13,955 bases of DNA from Candidatus Limnocylindria bacterium. GTDB taxonomy: Bacteria > Chloroflexota > Limnocylindria > QHBO01. The notes beneath the pieces were generated by a model. It made no database searches. It had not been told where the DNA came from and saw only the letters and a list, made by a program, of their open reading frames with translations. The DNA is taken from contig JASLBU010000136.1 of the NCBI GenBank assembly GCA_030146365.1, positions 1 through 13,955 of the forward strand, given 5' to 3'. The translations under genes and the position numbers were made by a program. Below are positions 6,320 to 13,177 of this stretch, in pieces (within the stretch, counting starts at the first letter, position 1; every line of letters begins with the position of its first letter).

Positions 6320-7659
6320 CTCGTCGCCTCCAGCCCCTGGACGAGGCGCTCGATGTCGGCATCGGTCGTGAGCTCCGTCGTGGCGAGCAGCACGGTGTCC
6401 CGCAGCGCCGGGTCGTCACGTTCGGCGAGGTAGCCCGCGACAACCCCGCGCTCCGCGAGCGCGGCGTGTCGCCGCCGTGCGTCCGGGACGACCATGGCGA
6501 CCTCCGCGAAATACGCCCCGGCGAACCGGCGCTGCGCGAGCCCCGCCGACTCGAGCGCCGCCGCGGTGTGCCGCGCCTGAGTCATGGACAGCTCGGCGAC
6601 CTCGTGCAGTCCCTCCGGGCCGACCGCGGTCAGGTAGGCCGTGGCCGCCAGCGCCATCAGCGCCTGGTTCGTGCAGATGTTGCTCGCGGCCTTCTCGCGG
6701 CGGATGTGCTGCTCCCGCGCCTGGAGCGTGAGCACGTAGCCCTTGCGACCCTGCACGTCCCGCGTGGCGCCCACCAGGCGGCCGGGCATCTGGCGCACGG
6801 ACCCCATGCGCGCCGCCATGAGCCCCACGTACGGCCCCCCGAAGCTCAGGGGGATGCCGAGGGGCTGTCCCTCGGCCGTCACGATGTCGGCTCCGTACGC
6901 GCCCGGCGACTCGAGCATCGCCAGGGAGATGGGCTCCACGACAGCCACGAACTGCGCGCCCGCCGCGTGGGCGATTTCGCCGAGCGATTGCATCGGCTCG
7001 AGCTGGCCGTAGAAGTTGGGCTGGGCGGCGATGAGGCAGGCCACGTCGCCGTCCACTGCCCGGGTGGCGGACTCCTGATCGGTGGCGCCGGTGCCCCCCT
7101 CCGTGGCGTCGATCGGTACCGTGATGACCTCGATCCCCGGGCCGGAGCAGTACGTCTCCAGCACGCGGCGGTAATCGGGATTGACGCCGGCGGAGACCGC
7201 GACGCGGTCACGCCGGGTGAGCCGGCAGGCCATGAGGGCCGCCTCCGCGGTGGCCGTCGCGCCGTCGTAATGCGAGGCGGTCGCCATGTCCATGCCCGTG
7301 AGCTCGCAGATGAGCGACTGGAACTCGTAGATCGACTGGAGCGTGCCCTGCGACACCTCGGGCTGGTAGGGCGTGTACGCAGTGGCGAACTCCGGCCGCC
7401 CGATGACCTCGCCGACGACCGACGGCACGAGGTGACGGTAGACGCCCGCACCGAGGAAGCTGACTTCGGAAATCCGGTTGCGGCCGGCGAGCCGGGTGAG
7501 CTCGGACCGCACCTCCTGCTCCGCCAGCGGCGGTGGAACGTCCCAGCCGGCAGCGCGCACGGCCGCCGGGATGTCCTCGAACAGGGCATCGATGTCCTCC
7601 ACGCCGATGACGTCGAGCATGCGTGCCCGATCGGCATCGGTATGCGGCGAGTAGGACAT
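6316..7659 (-). CDS. gcvPA: Glycine dehydrogenase (decarboxylating) subunit 1, glycine cleavage P protein
   Basis: This is the first half of the two-gene P protein, 447 residues, the usual length. It opens [18 protein letters not shown], the conserved GcvPA start, and carries [16 protein letters not shown] at about 68-83, [20 protein letters not shown] and [16 protein letters not shown], all family hallmarks. GcvPA pairs with GcvPB to form the PLP enzyme; the Schiff-base lysine is on GcvPB. The ATG at 7659-7657 lies 17 bases after the gcvH stop without an obvious Shine-Dalgarno, and the stop overlaps the gcvPB start by four bases, implying coupled, equimolar synthesis. A split P protein is the arrangement in many Gram-positive and thermophilic lineages, whereas E. 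coli and mitochondria use one fused chain. Confidence 0.97.
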   Translation of the reverse strand: MSYSPHTDADRARMLDVIGVEDIDALFEDIPAAVRAAGWDVPPPLAEQEVRSELTRLAGRNRISEVSFLGAGVYRHLVPSVVGEVIGRPEFATAYTPYQPEVSQGTLQSIYEFQSLICELTGMDMATASHYDGATATAEAALMACRLTRRDRVAVSAGVNPDYRRVLETYCSGPGIEVITVPIDATEGGTGATDQESATRAVDGDVACLIAAQPNFYGQLEPMQSLGEIAHAAGAQFVAVVEPISLAMLESPGAYGADIVTAEGQPLGIPLSFGGPYVGLMAARMGSVRQMPGRLVGATRDVQGRKGYVLTLQAREQHIRREKAASNICTNQALMALAATAYLTAVGPEGLHEVAELSMTQARHTAAALESAGLAQRRFAGAYFAEVAMVVPDARRRHAALAERGVVAGYLAERDDPALRDTVLLATTELTTDADIERLVQGLEATR

Positions 7660-7676
7660 GGGGTGCGCGCCGCTGC

Positions 7677-8054
7677 TCAGGCGGTCTCGGCGGCGTAGGC
7701 CTCGGCGTCGAGGAGCGAGTCGACCTCCGAGCTGTCGGAGAGCGCCACCCGCGCGATCCAGCCCTCGCCGAACGGGTCGCTGTTGAGCAGCTCGGGCGCC
7801 TCGCGCAGGGCGGCGTTGACCTCGACGACCTCGCCGGAGATGGGGGCGTACAGGTCACTCACCGCCTTCACGCTCTCGACGACGCCGAAGGTGGCGAACT
7901 GGGAGAGCGTGGCCCCGACCTCCGGCAGCTCCACGAAGACGATGTCACCCAGCTCGTCCGCGGCGAAGCTGGTGATCCCGATGGTCGCCGTGTCGCCATC
8001 CGCGCGCACCCACTCGTGCTCCTTCGAGTAGCGAAGGTCGTCGGGATAGGACAT
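7677..8054 (-). CDS. gcvH: Glycine cleavage system H protein (lipoyl carrier)
   Basis: This small 125-residue carrier swings the aminomethyl intermediate between P, T and L proteins on a lipoyl arm. The lipoylation lysine is K63 in [14 protein letters not shown]. The flanking motifs [10 protein letters not shown] at 8-17, [13 protein letters not shown] at 35-47 and the turn [10 protein letters not shown] are standard, and the length is normal. I start it at the ATG at 8054-8052 (MSYPDD): the frame is open much further upstream, but the family begins here and GGAGGAG lies ten bases before. It follows gcvT by 35 bases and precedes gcvPA by 17. A lipoyl ligase or lipoate synthesis gene, and the L protein that reoxidises the lipoyl group, are not in the window. 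Confidence 0.97.
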   Translation of the reverse strand: MSYPDDLRYSKEHEWVRADGDTATIGITSFAADELGDIVFVELPEVGATLSQFATFGVVESVKAVSDLYAPISGEVVEVNAALREAPELLNSDPFGEGWIARVALSDSSEVDSLLDAEAYAAETA

Positions 8055-8064
8055 CGCGGAACAG

Positions 8065-8071
8065 CTCCTCC
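8065..8071 (-). promoter_or_regulatory. Ribosome binding site of gcvH
   Basis: GGAGGAG on the minus strand, ten bases before the gcvH ATG. Spacing is slightly long but the match to the anti-Shine-Dalgarno is strong. It supports the short gcvH start over the long open frame upstream. Confidence 0.7.
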
Positions 8072-8089
8072 TGCGGCGAGTGCGCGCCG

Positions 8090-9214
8090 TCAGGCCTGGG
8101 GCCGAGGGCGCCGGTAGAACGGCAACTTTACCTGCTCGGCCCGATACGGGCGTTCGCGGACCACGACCTCGAACGCCTGGCCGACCTCGGACACGTCTGG
8201 CGAAACGAGCGCCATGGCGATCTTCGTTCCCAGCGTCGGCGACAGCGTCCCACTCGTCACGCCCCCGACCGGCGCGCCGTCCGCGCGGACCTCGTACCCG
8301 GCTCGCGGGATGGCGTTGTCGCGCATCTCCAGCCCCACCAGCGTTCGCTGCGGGCCAGCCTCGTGAATCGCCTGGAGCGCGTCCCGACCGACGAACTCGG
8401 CCTTGTCGAGCTTCACCACCCGCCCCAGGTTGACCTCGAACGGGTTCGTCTGCCGGTCGAGCTCGTTGCCGTACAGCGGCATCCCGGCCTCCAGCCGCAG
8501 CGTGTCGCGCGCCCCGAGCCCACATGGGCGGAGCCCGTGCGGCTCTCCGGCGGCCGCGACCGCATCCCACAGCTCCACCGCGCGTGCCGCATCGCAGAAC
8601 AGCTCGAAGCCATCCTCACCGGTGTACCCGGTCCGCGCCACCAAGCAGTCGATTCCGGCCACGGCGCCCTCCGCGAAGCGGTAGTTGCCGATCGCGCCGA
8701 TGTCGACGTCGGTCAGCTCCTCCAGCAACGCGGCGGCACGAGGGCCCTGCGGCGCCACCAGCCCGGTGCGGTCGCTGAGGTCCTCGATCGTCGCATCGAA
8801 CCGGCCGCGCCCCAGCAGGTCCCTCAGGTGCTCGACAACCACGCCGCGGTTCGAGGCGTTGCAGACGACCCAGTAGCGGTCGGGCTCGAGCCGGTAGCAG
8901 ATGAGGTCGTCGATGATCCCGCCGTCCACGTCGCAGGCCATCGAGTACTGCGCCTGGCCGATTTCCAGAGCTCCGGGGTCGCTGACGACGGCGTGGCGCA
9001 GAAAGGCGACCGCATCCTCGCCGCGCACCTCGATCTCGCCCATGTGGGACAGGTCGAACAGGCCAACCGCAGACCGAACGGTGCGCGCCTCGTCCATGAT
9101 CGAGGCGTACTGCACCGGCATCTCGTAGCCCGCGAACGGCACCATGCGCGCTCCCAGCGCGACGTGCGTGTCCCGCAGCGGCGTGCGCCGCAGCGGTGCC
9201 TGCGTCCCGGTCAT
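8090..9214 (-). CDS. gcvT: Aminomethyltransferase, glycine cleavage T protein
   Basis: The 374-residue T protein takes the aminomethyl group from GcvH and, with tetrahydrofolate, releases ammonia and 5,10-methylene-tetrahydrofolate. Clear blocks are [25 protein letters not shown] across 12-36, [12 protein letters not shown] at 54-65, the catalytic-aspartate region [10 protein letters not shown] near 94-103, [22 protein letters not shown] and the C-terminal domain with [13 protein letters not shown]. Length is typical. The start ATG at 9214-9212 overlaps the stop of the NUDIX gene by four bases, so translation is probably coupled. gcvT heads the T-H-PA-PB order of this operon. No folate-cycle or serine hydroxymethyltransferase gene is nearby. 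Confidence 0.97.
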   Translation of the reverse strand: MTGTQAPLRRTPLRDTHVALGARMVPFAGYEMPVQYASIMDEARTVRSAVGLFDLSHMGEIEVRGEDAVAFLRHAVVSDPGALEIGQAQYSMACDVDGGIIDDLICYRLEPDRYWVVCNASNRGVVVEHLRDLLGRGRFDATIEDLSDRTGLVAPQGPRAAALLEELTDVDIGAIGNYRFAEGAVAGIDCLVARTGYTGEDGFELFCDAARAVELWDAVAAAGEPHGLRPCGLGARDTLRLEAGMPLYGNELDRQTNPFEVNLGRVVKLDKAEFVGRDALQAIHEAGPQRTLVGLEMRDNAIPRAGYEVRADGAPVGGVTSGTLSPTLGTKIAMALVSPDVSEVGQAFEVVVRERPYRAEQVKLPFYRRPRPQA

Positions 9215-9687
9215 GCGCTGGCCCCTGCCTCGCCGATGCGAGGGGCTTCGCCGGCCGTGGCAGCGGCAAGGAGCATGGCTGCCTCCTCGACGACGGAGCG
9301 CTCGGTGTCATGGCTGAGGACCGCGATCGCCTCGTCGATGTCGGTCCAGCGAACCTCGTCGAATTCGGCGTCGTGGTCCTCGATGGCGCCGCCGATCGGC
9401 CGCATCAGGAAGAAGTGAACCGTCTTGTGGAATCGCGTGGAGCCCCGGACGAAGAAGTAGCGGATCGACGCCAGCGGAGCTTCGATCGCGGGGACGACAC
9501 CGGTCTCCTCCCGCGTCTCACGGACGGCCGTCTCCTCGACGGTCTCGCCGGAGTCGGGCGTCCCCTTGGGGAGCGCCCAGAGCCGCGGCGAGCGACGATG
9601 GACGAGGAGGACCTGGTGCCGCCCCTCGACGAATCTGTGGACCACGCCACCGGCCGAGGTGGCACGAGCGGTTCGCAGGACGGCCAC
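9211..9687 (-). CDS. NUDIX hydrolase
   Basis: This is a predicted pyrophosphohydrolase acting on a nucleoside diphosphate linked to another moiety. The Nudix box is intact at about 42-64, counted from the chosen start: G42-x5-E48-x7-R56-E57-T-R-E60-E61-T-G63-V (GTPDSGE, then TVEETAVRETREETGVV), with Thr where a bulky aliphatic residue is usual at 58. The preceding LWALPKG and following YFFVRG, FHKTVHFFLM and FDEVRWTDIDEA resemble the small diadenosine-polyphosphate (Ap4A/Ap6A) group, so that is the best guess for substrate. The start is uncertain: GTG at 9687 gives 158 residues, a normal size beginning just before the fold. A GTG at 9810 would add 41 low-complexity residues. Neither has a Shine-Dalgarno. 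The gene overlaps gcvT, an unusual neighbour for this family. Confidence 0.88.
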   Translation of the reverse strand: MAVLRTARATSAGGVVHRFVEGRHQVLLVHRRSPRLWALPKGTPDSGETVEETAVRETREETGVVPAIEAPLASIRYFFVRGSTRFHKTVHFFLMRPIGGAIEDHDAEFDEVRWTDIDEAIAVLSHDTERSVVEEAAMLLAAATAGEAPRIGEAGASA

Positions 9688-9694
9688 GCGGCCG

Positions 9695-9964
9695 CTACGC
9701 GCGGTTGGCGCGCGGAAGCCCGAACGGGAGCGGGGTTCGGCGGGCGGGCAGTCGGGTGGCACGGCCGACCGCGGGGAAGCGGAATCGGCTCGTCTCCGAC
9801 CGCAGCGCACGGATGGTCGGCAGCAATGCCTTCGTTCGACGCGGACGGTGGTACACCGTCCGCTCCCGGTCCAGCCCGAGGCGCGACCGAGGGGTCGGGC
9901 GTCTGCCGGATCCGAAGTCGATGGAAGGGTGGGAGACGAGGCGGGCCACCAGACTCACTCTCAT
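9695..9964 (-). CDS. Possible small basic protein in the leader of the NUDIX-gcv operon
   Basis: From the ATG at 9964-9962, which lies only six bases after a good -10 hexamer, a frame of 89 codons runs to a TAG seven bases before the NUDIX GTG at 9687. The product would be strongly basic (many Arg, several Pro) with no family I recognise and no membrane segment. About four fifths of its third positions are G or C, which is not far above what a random frame gives in this DNA. It may be a leaderless small gene, a leader ORF whose translation controls the genes behind it, or simply an open frame in an untranslated leader. Reported mainly because of the promoter placement. Confidence 0.25.
   Translation of the reverse strand: MRVSLVARLVSHPSIDFGSGRRPTPRSRLGLDRERTVYHRPRRTKALLPTIRALRSETSRFRFPAVGRATRLPARRTPLPFGLPRANRA
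9841..9863 (-). promoter_or_regulatory. Perfect hairpin in the leader of the NUDIX-gcv operon
   Basis: A 10-bp perfect inverted repeat, GCGGACGGTG, with a 3-base loop. It lies about 100 bases downstream of the predicted transcription start and 154 bases before the NUDIX GTG. No T-run follows it. It could be a regulatory RNA stem or a dyad operator; glycine-riboswitch core motifs are not visible around it. Confidence 0.5.
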
Positions 9965-9970
9965 GCGGCC

Positions 9971-9998
9971 ATTGTACGCCGCCCCGAGGGCCGCGCAA
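9971..9998 (-). promoter_or_regulatory. Promoter of the NUDIX-gcv operon
   Basis: On the minus strand TTGCGC (9998-9993), a 16-base spacer, then TACAAT (9976-9971), which matches five of six positions of the housekeeping -10. It starts 23 bases past the glycosyltransferase stop and faces the NUDIX-gcvT-gcvH-gcvPA-gcvPB genes. The expected start site falls on or next to the ATG at 9964-9962. The -35 match is only three of six, so strength is uncertain. Confidence 0.6.
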
Positions 9999-10021
9999 GC
10001 AAATGGCGCAACGGCCACCGG

Positions 10022-11215
10022 TCAGCTGAGAAGGGCACGGTAGACGGCCTCGATTTCGGCGACGCGGCCGTCGACGGCGAAGCGGTGAGCGTCGCCGCCT
10101 GCCCGCTCCGCCATGGCGGATCGACGCGCCCCGTCGACGATGAGGCCCGTGATCGCATCCGCCAGCCGGGCCACTCGCCCAGCCTCGGGCATCGCGTCAA
10201 CCACGAGCCCGTCGATTCCATCGCGGACGGAGTCCCCGACACCGGGGCCGGCGACCGCGATGGCTGGCAGGCCGCAGGCCAGCGACTCCGCCAGCACCAG
10301 GCCCTGGGTCTCGGTCCGCGACGTGAAGACGAAGAGGTCGGCACCCTTCACGCGCGCGAGCGCGTCGGTTCGGGGCAGCGCCCCGGTAAAGGCGACGCGC
10401 CCCGCAAGGTCCGGGCGCGCCGCTCGCGCGCGAACCATCGGCTCAGCGGCGCCAGCGCCGATCACCAGCAGCCGCAGCCGCGGCTCCCGTGACGCCGCGA
10501 GCGCCACCGCATCGAGCAGGGTGATGGGGCTCTTCTCCGCGGCCAGCCGTCCGAGCGACGCAACGACGATCGTGTCCGCCTCCCATCCGTGCTCCCGGCG
10601 AGGGTCCACGGTCGCGAGCGACCGAATGCCCGCCACATCGACGCCCGTCGGCACCACGTGGACGCGACGATTCGCCGAAGGAGGCAGCTCGCCACGGATC
10701 TCGGCGGCCAGATCGCCGGACGGCGCGACGATCGCGGCGCAGGCCAGCCAGAAGCGTCGCAGATATGCATCGGTGGCCGCGGCCGCCGGACCGGCGAGCG
10801 GCCCCAGGTAGTGGTGGTAGTCGGCGAACCGGGTGTGGTGCGTGAAGACGAGCGGCGCGCGCTCCGCGTGAGCCACCCTGCGGGCGAGCAGCCCGGTCAC
10901 GAACGGCGAGTGCGCATGGACGATGTCGGCTCCGAAGCGAGCGGCGGTGCGCCCGGCCGCGGACCACGGCAGGGGCAACGGCATGCGGTACCCAGGCGGC
11001 GCGAGACGGGGCAGCTGATACGACGGCAGCCAGGCATACCCCGGCGCGGGGCCAGGTGATCCGACCGGCCGCGGGTCCGCGCCGTCCGCCGGCCGCGGTG
11101 CCAGGACCAGCACCTCGTGCCCGCGCGCACGGAGGCCGCGGGCAAGCGCGTCGACGGAGATCGTGACGCCGGAGAGGTACGGAAGAAAGGACTCCGTCGT
11201 CAGCAGCACGCGCAT
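10022..11215 (-). CDS. GT4-family glycosyltransferase, diacylglycerol glucosyltransferase-like
   Basis: This is a retaining GT-B glycosyltransferase of 397 residues. The N-terminal Rossmann half begins MRVLLTTESFLPYLSGVTIS and contains IVHAHSPF at 98-105 and FTHHTRFADYHHYLG at 124-138. The C-terminal, sugar-nucleotide-binding half contains PTGVDV at 189-194, SLGRLAAEKSP at 220-230, and the E-x7-E motif E302-E310 in TETQGLVLAESLACGLP, followed by GPGVGDSVRDGIDGLVV. The histidine-rich acceptor region and the TETQGLVLAE form recall 1,2-diacylglycerol 3-glucosyltransferases that make membrane glycolipids, but mannosyl or other transferases of GT4 cannot be excluded. The start ATG at 11215-11213 shares one base with the ubiE stop (TGATG), so translation is coupled. 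The longer open frame upstream is a shadow over ubiE. No membrane span is seen; attachment would be peripheral. Confidence 0.88.
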   Translation of the reverse strand: MRVLLTTESFLPYLSGVTISVDALARGLRARGHEVLVLAPRPADGADPRPVGSPGPAPGYAWLPSYQLPRLAPPGYRMPLPLPWSAAGRTAARFGADIVHAHSPFVTGLLARRVAHAERAPLVFTHHTRFADYHHYLGPLAGPAAAATDAYLRRFWLACAAIVAPSGDLAAEIRGELPPSANRRVHVVPTGVDVAGIRSLATVDPRREHGWEADTIVVASLGRLAAEKSPITLLDAVALAASREPRLRLLVIGAGAAEPMVRARAARPDLAGRVAFTGALPRTDALARVKGADLFVFTSRTETQGLVLAESLACGLPAIAVAGPGVGDSVRDGIDGLVVDAMPEAGRVARLADAITGLIVDGARRSAMAERAGGDAHRFAVDGRVAEIEAVYRALLS

Positions 11216-11946
11216 CAGGGGCTCACCGGGCTGCTGGCGACATGGACGGTGACCCTGCCGAGCATCATCGCCCGCCACCGGACGTCGGTGAGCCCGGCGT
11301 CGGTCATCAGCGCGGCAACGGCCCGCGGCGTCGGGTAGCGTCGCACGCTGTCCGGCAGGTACCGGTAGGCGGAGCCACCGCCCATCAGCCGGCCGAGAAG
11401 CGGCACGAACCGCTCGAACCAGGTCGCGGCGGCGAAGCGGCCCGGCCAGGCAGTCGGCGTCGCGATCTCCAGCACTACGACCAGGCCGCCGGGTCGCGTG
11501 ATACGGCGCATCTCGCGCAGCGCCCGTCGATGGTCGGAGAGGTTGCGCAGGCCGAAGGCGATCGTCGCCGCGTCGACGCTCGCGTCCTCGAACGGCAGCG
11601 CGAGGGCGTCCGCGCGACGATAGGCCGGCCGCGCGGCTCCGCTTGGCACGGCGCGGCGCTGTGCCACTCGCAGCATCGCCGCGGACAGGTCGACGCCCTC
11701 CACCGAGCCCTCGGGTCCCACGCGACGAGCCAGCTCCCGCGTCAACGCGCCTGTGCCGCACGCCACATCGATGGCACGCATGCCCGGCCGGAGCGCCGTG
11801 GCGACGGCCGTCGCGCGACGCCAGCGCCGGTCGAGGCCGAGCGTGATGACCGTGTTCATCGGGTCGTAGATCGACGCGATGCGGTCGAACATGGTCGCGA
11901 CGCCGCTGGCGGGGACTGAATTTCCGCTCAGGGCACGGTCAGGCAT
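11215..11946 (-). CDS. ubiE: Demethylmenaquinone methyltransferase (MenG/UbiE family)
   Basis: This is an SAM-dependent C-methyltransferase for the last step of menaquinone (or ubiquinone) synthesis, 243 residues. The family start motif MFDRIASIYDPMNTVITLGL lies at 19-38. The SAM-binding motif I is AIDVACGTG at 58-66, the acidic loop VEGVDLS is at 82-88, and the family block AFGLRNLSDHRRALREMRRITRPGG is at about 130-154. The ATG at 11946 gives an 18-residue lead-in; an internal ATG at 11892 would begin right at the family motif, and either is possible since neither shows a strong Shine-Dalgarno. The gene begins 25 bases after the tRNA-Val CCA end and overlaps the glycosyltransferase by one base, so it may share the tRNA promoter. 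With no other quinone genes in view, menaquinone as substrate is inferred from the likely lineage. Confidence 0.93.
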   Translation of the reverse strand: MPDRALSGNSVPASGVATMFDRIASIYDPMNTVITLGLDRRWRRATAVATALRPGMRAIDVACGTGALTRELARRVGPEGSVEGVDLSAAMLRVAQRRAVPSGAARPAYRRADALALPFEDASVDAATIAFGLRNLSDHRRALREMRRITRPGGLVVVLEIATPTAWPGRFAAATWFERFVPLLGRLMGGGSAYRYLPDSVRRYPTPRAVAALMTDAGLTDVRWRAMMLGRVTVHVASSPVSP

Positions 11947-11971
11947 CGCGGCGGAACCGATCGAGAGGTGA

Positions 11972-12048
<77 letters not shown>

Positions 12049-12062
12049 CTCGGGGAGGTCGC

Positions 12063-12092
12063 AGTATAGCGGCGGCCCTCGGGACCCATCAA
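12063..12092 (-). promoter_or_regulatory. Promoter of tRNA-Val
   Basis: On the minus strand TTGATG (12092-12087), 18 bases, then TATACT (12068-12063), four of six and five of six matches to the housekeeping consensus. The start site would fall near 12056, giving a 5' leader of about eight bases before the mature tRNA. It lies in the 66-base gap between yggT and the tRNA and could also serve ubiE and the glycosyltransferase by readthrough. Confidence 0.65.
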
Positions 12093-12114
12093 TCGGGCCA
12101 GGCGCCTCCGGGCG

Positions 12115-12375
12115 CTACAGGCGGACGACGACGCGCAGCACCACGCCGAGCAGGAGCATCGCGATCAGCGGTGACCAGTCCAGGCCGCCGGTGGGGGGTA
12201 GCAGCCGGCGGATCGGCGCGAGGATTGGCTCGGTCATCTGGTAGACGAAGGCCACCAGCCCCCCTCCTCGCCCGACGCCCATCGGGTTGGTCCAGCTCAG
12301 GACGACGCGCGCGATGAGCATGAACCACAGGAAGAACGCCAGCAGCTGGACGAAGTTCACGAGCACGTTCGCCAT
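12115..12375 (-). CDS. yggT: YggT/YlmG family membrane protein
   Basis: This is a small membrane protein of 86 residues with two hydrophobic segments, about 6-28 (NFVQLLAFFLWFMLIARVVLSW in the first) and 66-84 (LIAMLLLGVVLRVVV). Between them lies the signature YQMTEPILAPIRRLLP, followed by GGLDWSPL, diagnostic of the YggT family. Members sit next to ftsZ, yggS and sepF in many Gram-positive and cyanobacterial genomes and are linked to cell division or membrane organisation, with no assigned reaction. The ATG at 12375-12373 comes 20 bases after the yggS stop, has no Shine-Dalgarno, and is preceded by a -10-like hexamer seven bases upstream. Usual length is 80-100 residues, so it is complete. 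Confidence 0.93.
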   Translation of the reverse strand: MANVLVNFVQLLAFFLWFMLIARVVLSWTNPMGVGRGGGLVAFVYQMTEPILAPIRRLLPPTGGLDWSPLIAMLLLGVVLRVVVRL

Positions 12376-12382
12376 GCCCGCG

Positions 12383-12388
12383 AGAATA
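12383..12388 (-). promoter_or_regulatory. Candidate -10 element for a leaderless yggT transcript
   Basis: TATTCT on the minus strand, seven bases before the yggT ATG, in the 20-base gap after yggS. It fits the TANNNT -10 pattern of leaderless genes, but no clear -35 is seen, so it may be chance. Confidence 0.3.
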
Positions 12389-12395
12389 CCAGCCC

Positions 12396-13079
12396 TCAGG
12401 CCCGCGACCCGAACAGCGCGGTGCCGATCCGCACGAGCGTCGCAGCCTCTGCGGCGGCCGCCTCCGCATCAGCGCTCATCCCCATGGACAGCTCGGGCAG
12501 CGGGGCGCCCAGCTGCTGCGCCAGCCCGTCCCGCAGCTGCCGAAGGCGCCCGAAGACCGCGCGGGCGCCGGCGTCATCGACGCCCATCGGCGCGATGGTC
12601 ATGAGCCCCACCAGCCGGGCCGTCCCCGGCCCGCGGACACCGGCGAGGGACGCCGGATCCATGCCCGCCTTGGTCGCCTCCCCGCTGACATTGACCTGGA
12701 GGAGCACTCGGGGGTCGAGTCCCTCCTCACCCGCCACCTCGTCGACCCGACGAAGCAGCTCCAGCGAGTCCACCGAGTGGATGACCGCGAAGGCCCGAAC
12801 CGCGCGCCGGACCTTGTTCGACTGGAGACGTCCGACGAGGTGCCATTCCGCGCCGGGAACCGCCTGGACCTTGGGCTCGGCCTCCTGGACCCTGCTCTCG
12901 CCGAGCATGGTCAGGCCAGCCCTGTGCGCGGCTCGCACGCGGTCGAGGGAATGGGTCTTGGTGACCGCCACGATGCGGAGCAGCGCCGGATCGTGCCCGC
13001 CACGCTCCGCCGCGGCCCGAAGCCGCGCGAGAAGTGCGGCGTGGCGCTCCCGGATCATTGCGCTCGAGATCTCATCCAT
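12396..13079 (-). CDS. yggS: YggS/PLPBP family pyridoxal-phosphate-binding protein
   Basis: This is a cytoplasmic PLP-binding protein of 227 residues, the normal length, with a single alanine-racemase-like barrel and no known catalysis; the family maintains vitamin B6 and amino-acid balance. The PLP lysine is K41 in VAVTKTHS. Later blocks are MLGESRVQEAEPKVQ (the usual GEN-R-V-Q-E has Ser in place of Asn), WHLVGRLQSNK, IHSVDSLELL, LLQVNVSGEATKAG, LMTIAP and LSMGMSADAEAA, ending RIGTALFG. The ATG at 13079 lacks a clear Shine-Dalgarno; a 5-bp inverted repeat (13085-13099) lies just before it. It stands between the ftsZ terminator and yggT, the common ftsZ-yggS-yggT order, where it is usually called ylmE in Firmicutes. 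Confidence 0.95.
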   Translation of the reverse strand: MDEISSAMIRERHAALLARLRAAAERGGHDPALLRIVAVTKTHSLDRVRAAHRAGLTMLGESRVQEAEPKVQAVPGAEWHLVGRLQSNKVRRAVRAFAVIHSVDSLELLRRVDEVAGEEGLDPRVLLQVNVSGEATKAGMDPASLAGVRGPGTARLVGLMTIAPMGVDDAGARAVFGRLRQLRDGLAQQLGAPLPELSMGMSADAEAAAAEAATLVRIGTALFGSRA

Positions 13080-13111
13080 CGCGAGTCAGCGTGCCTGACC
13101 GCCGGACAGCA

Positions 13112-13141
13112 ACGAGCCCCGGCCGCGCGGTCGGGGCTCGT
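13112..13141 (-). terminator. Hairpin terminator after ftsZ
   Basis: A 10-bp perfect stem (arm ACGAGCCCCG) extended by a G-U and two G-C pairs around a GCGC loop, 36 bases after the ftsZ stop. On the minus strand it is followed by TTGCTGT, a weak T-rich stretch, so it fits an intrinsic terminator with possible readthrough into yggS. Confidence 0.7.
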
Positions 13142-13177
13142 CGCATGCTTCGTGACGACGGGCGGCGCCCGCGCCGG

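Noticed and set aside
4322..6433. A 703-codon open frame on the plus strand opposite gcvPB and the sigma gene
   Set aside because: It is antisense to genes with unmistakable conserved motifs, its translation is Arg/Val/Gly-rich without a fold pattern, and such long antisense frames are expected in very GC-rich coding DNA.
9688..10021. Glycine riboswitch before the gcv operon
   Set aside because: This was expected by context. I looked for its conserved core on the minus strand; only a loose CGAACGAAGGC resemblance is present, with no tandem aptamer pattern. A covariance-model search would settle it.
11216..11761. Longer glycosyltransferase start overlapping ubiE
   Set aside because: The GT4 fold starts at MRVLLTTESFLPY (11215) and the upstream translation is out-of-frame ubiE.
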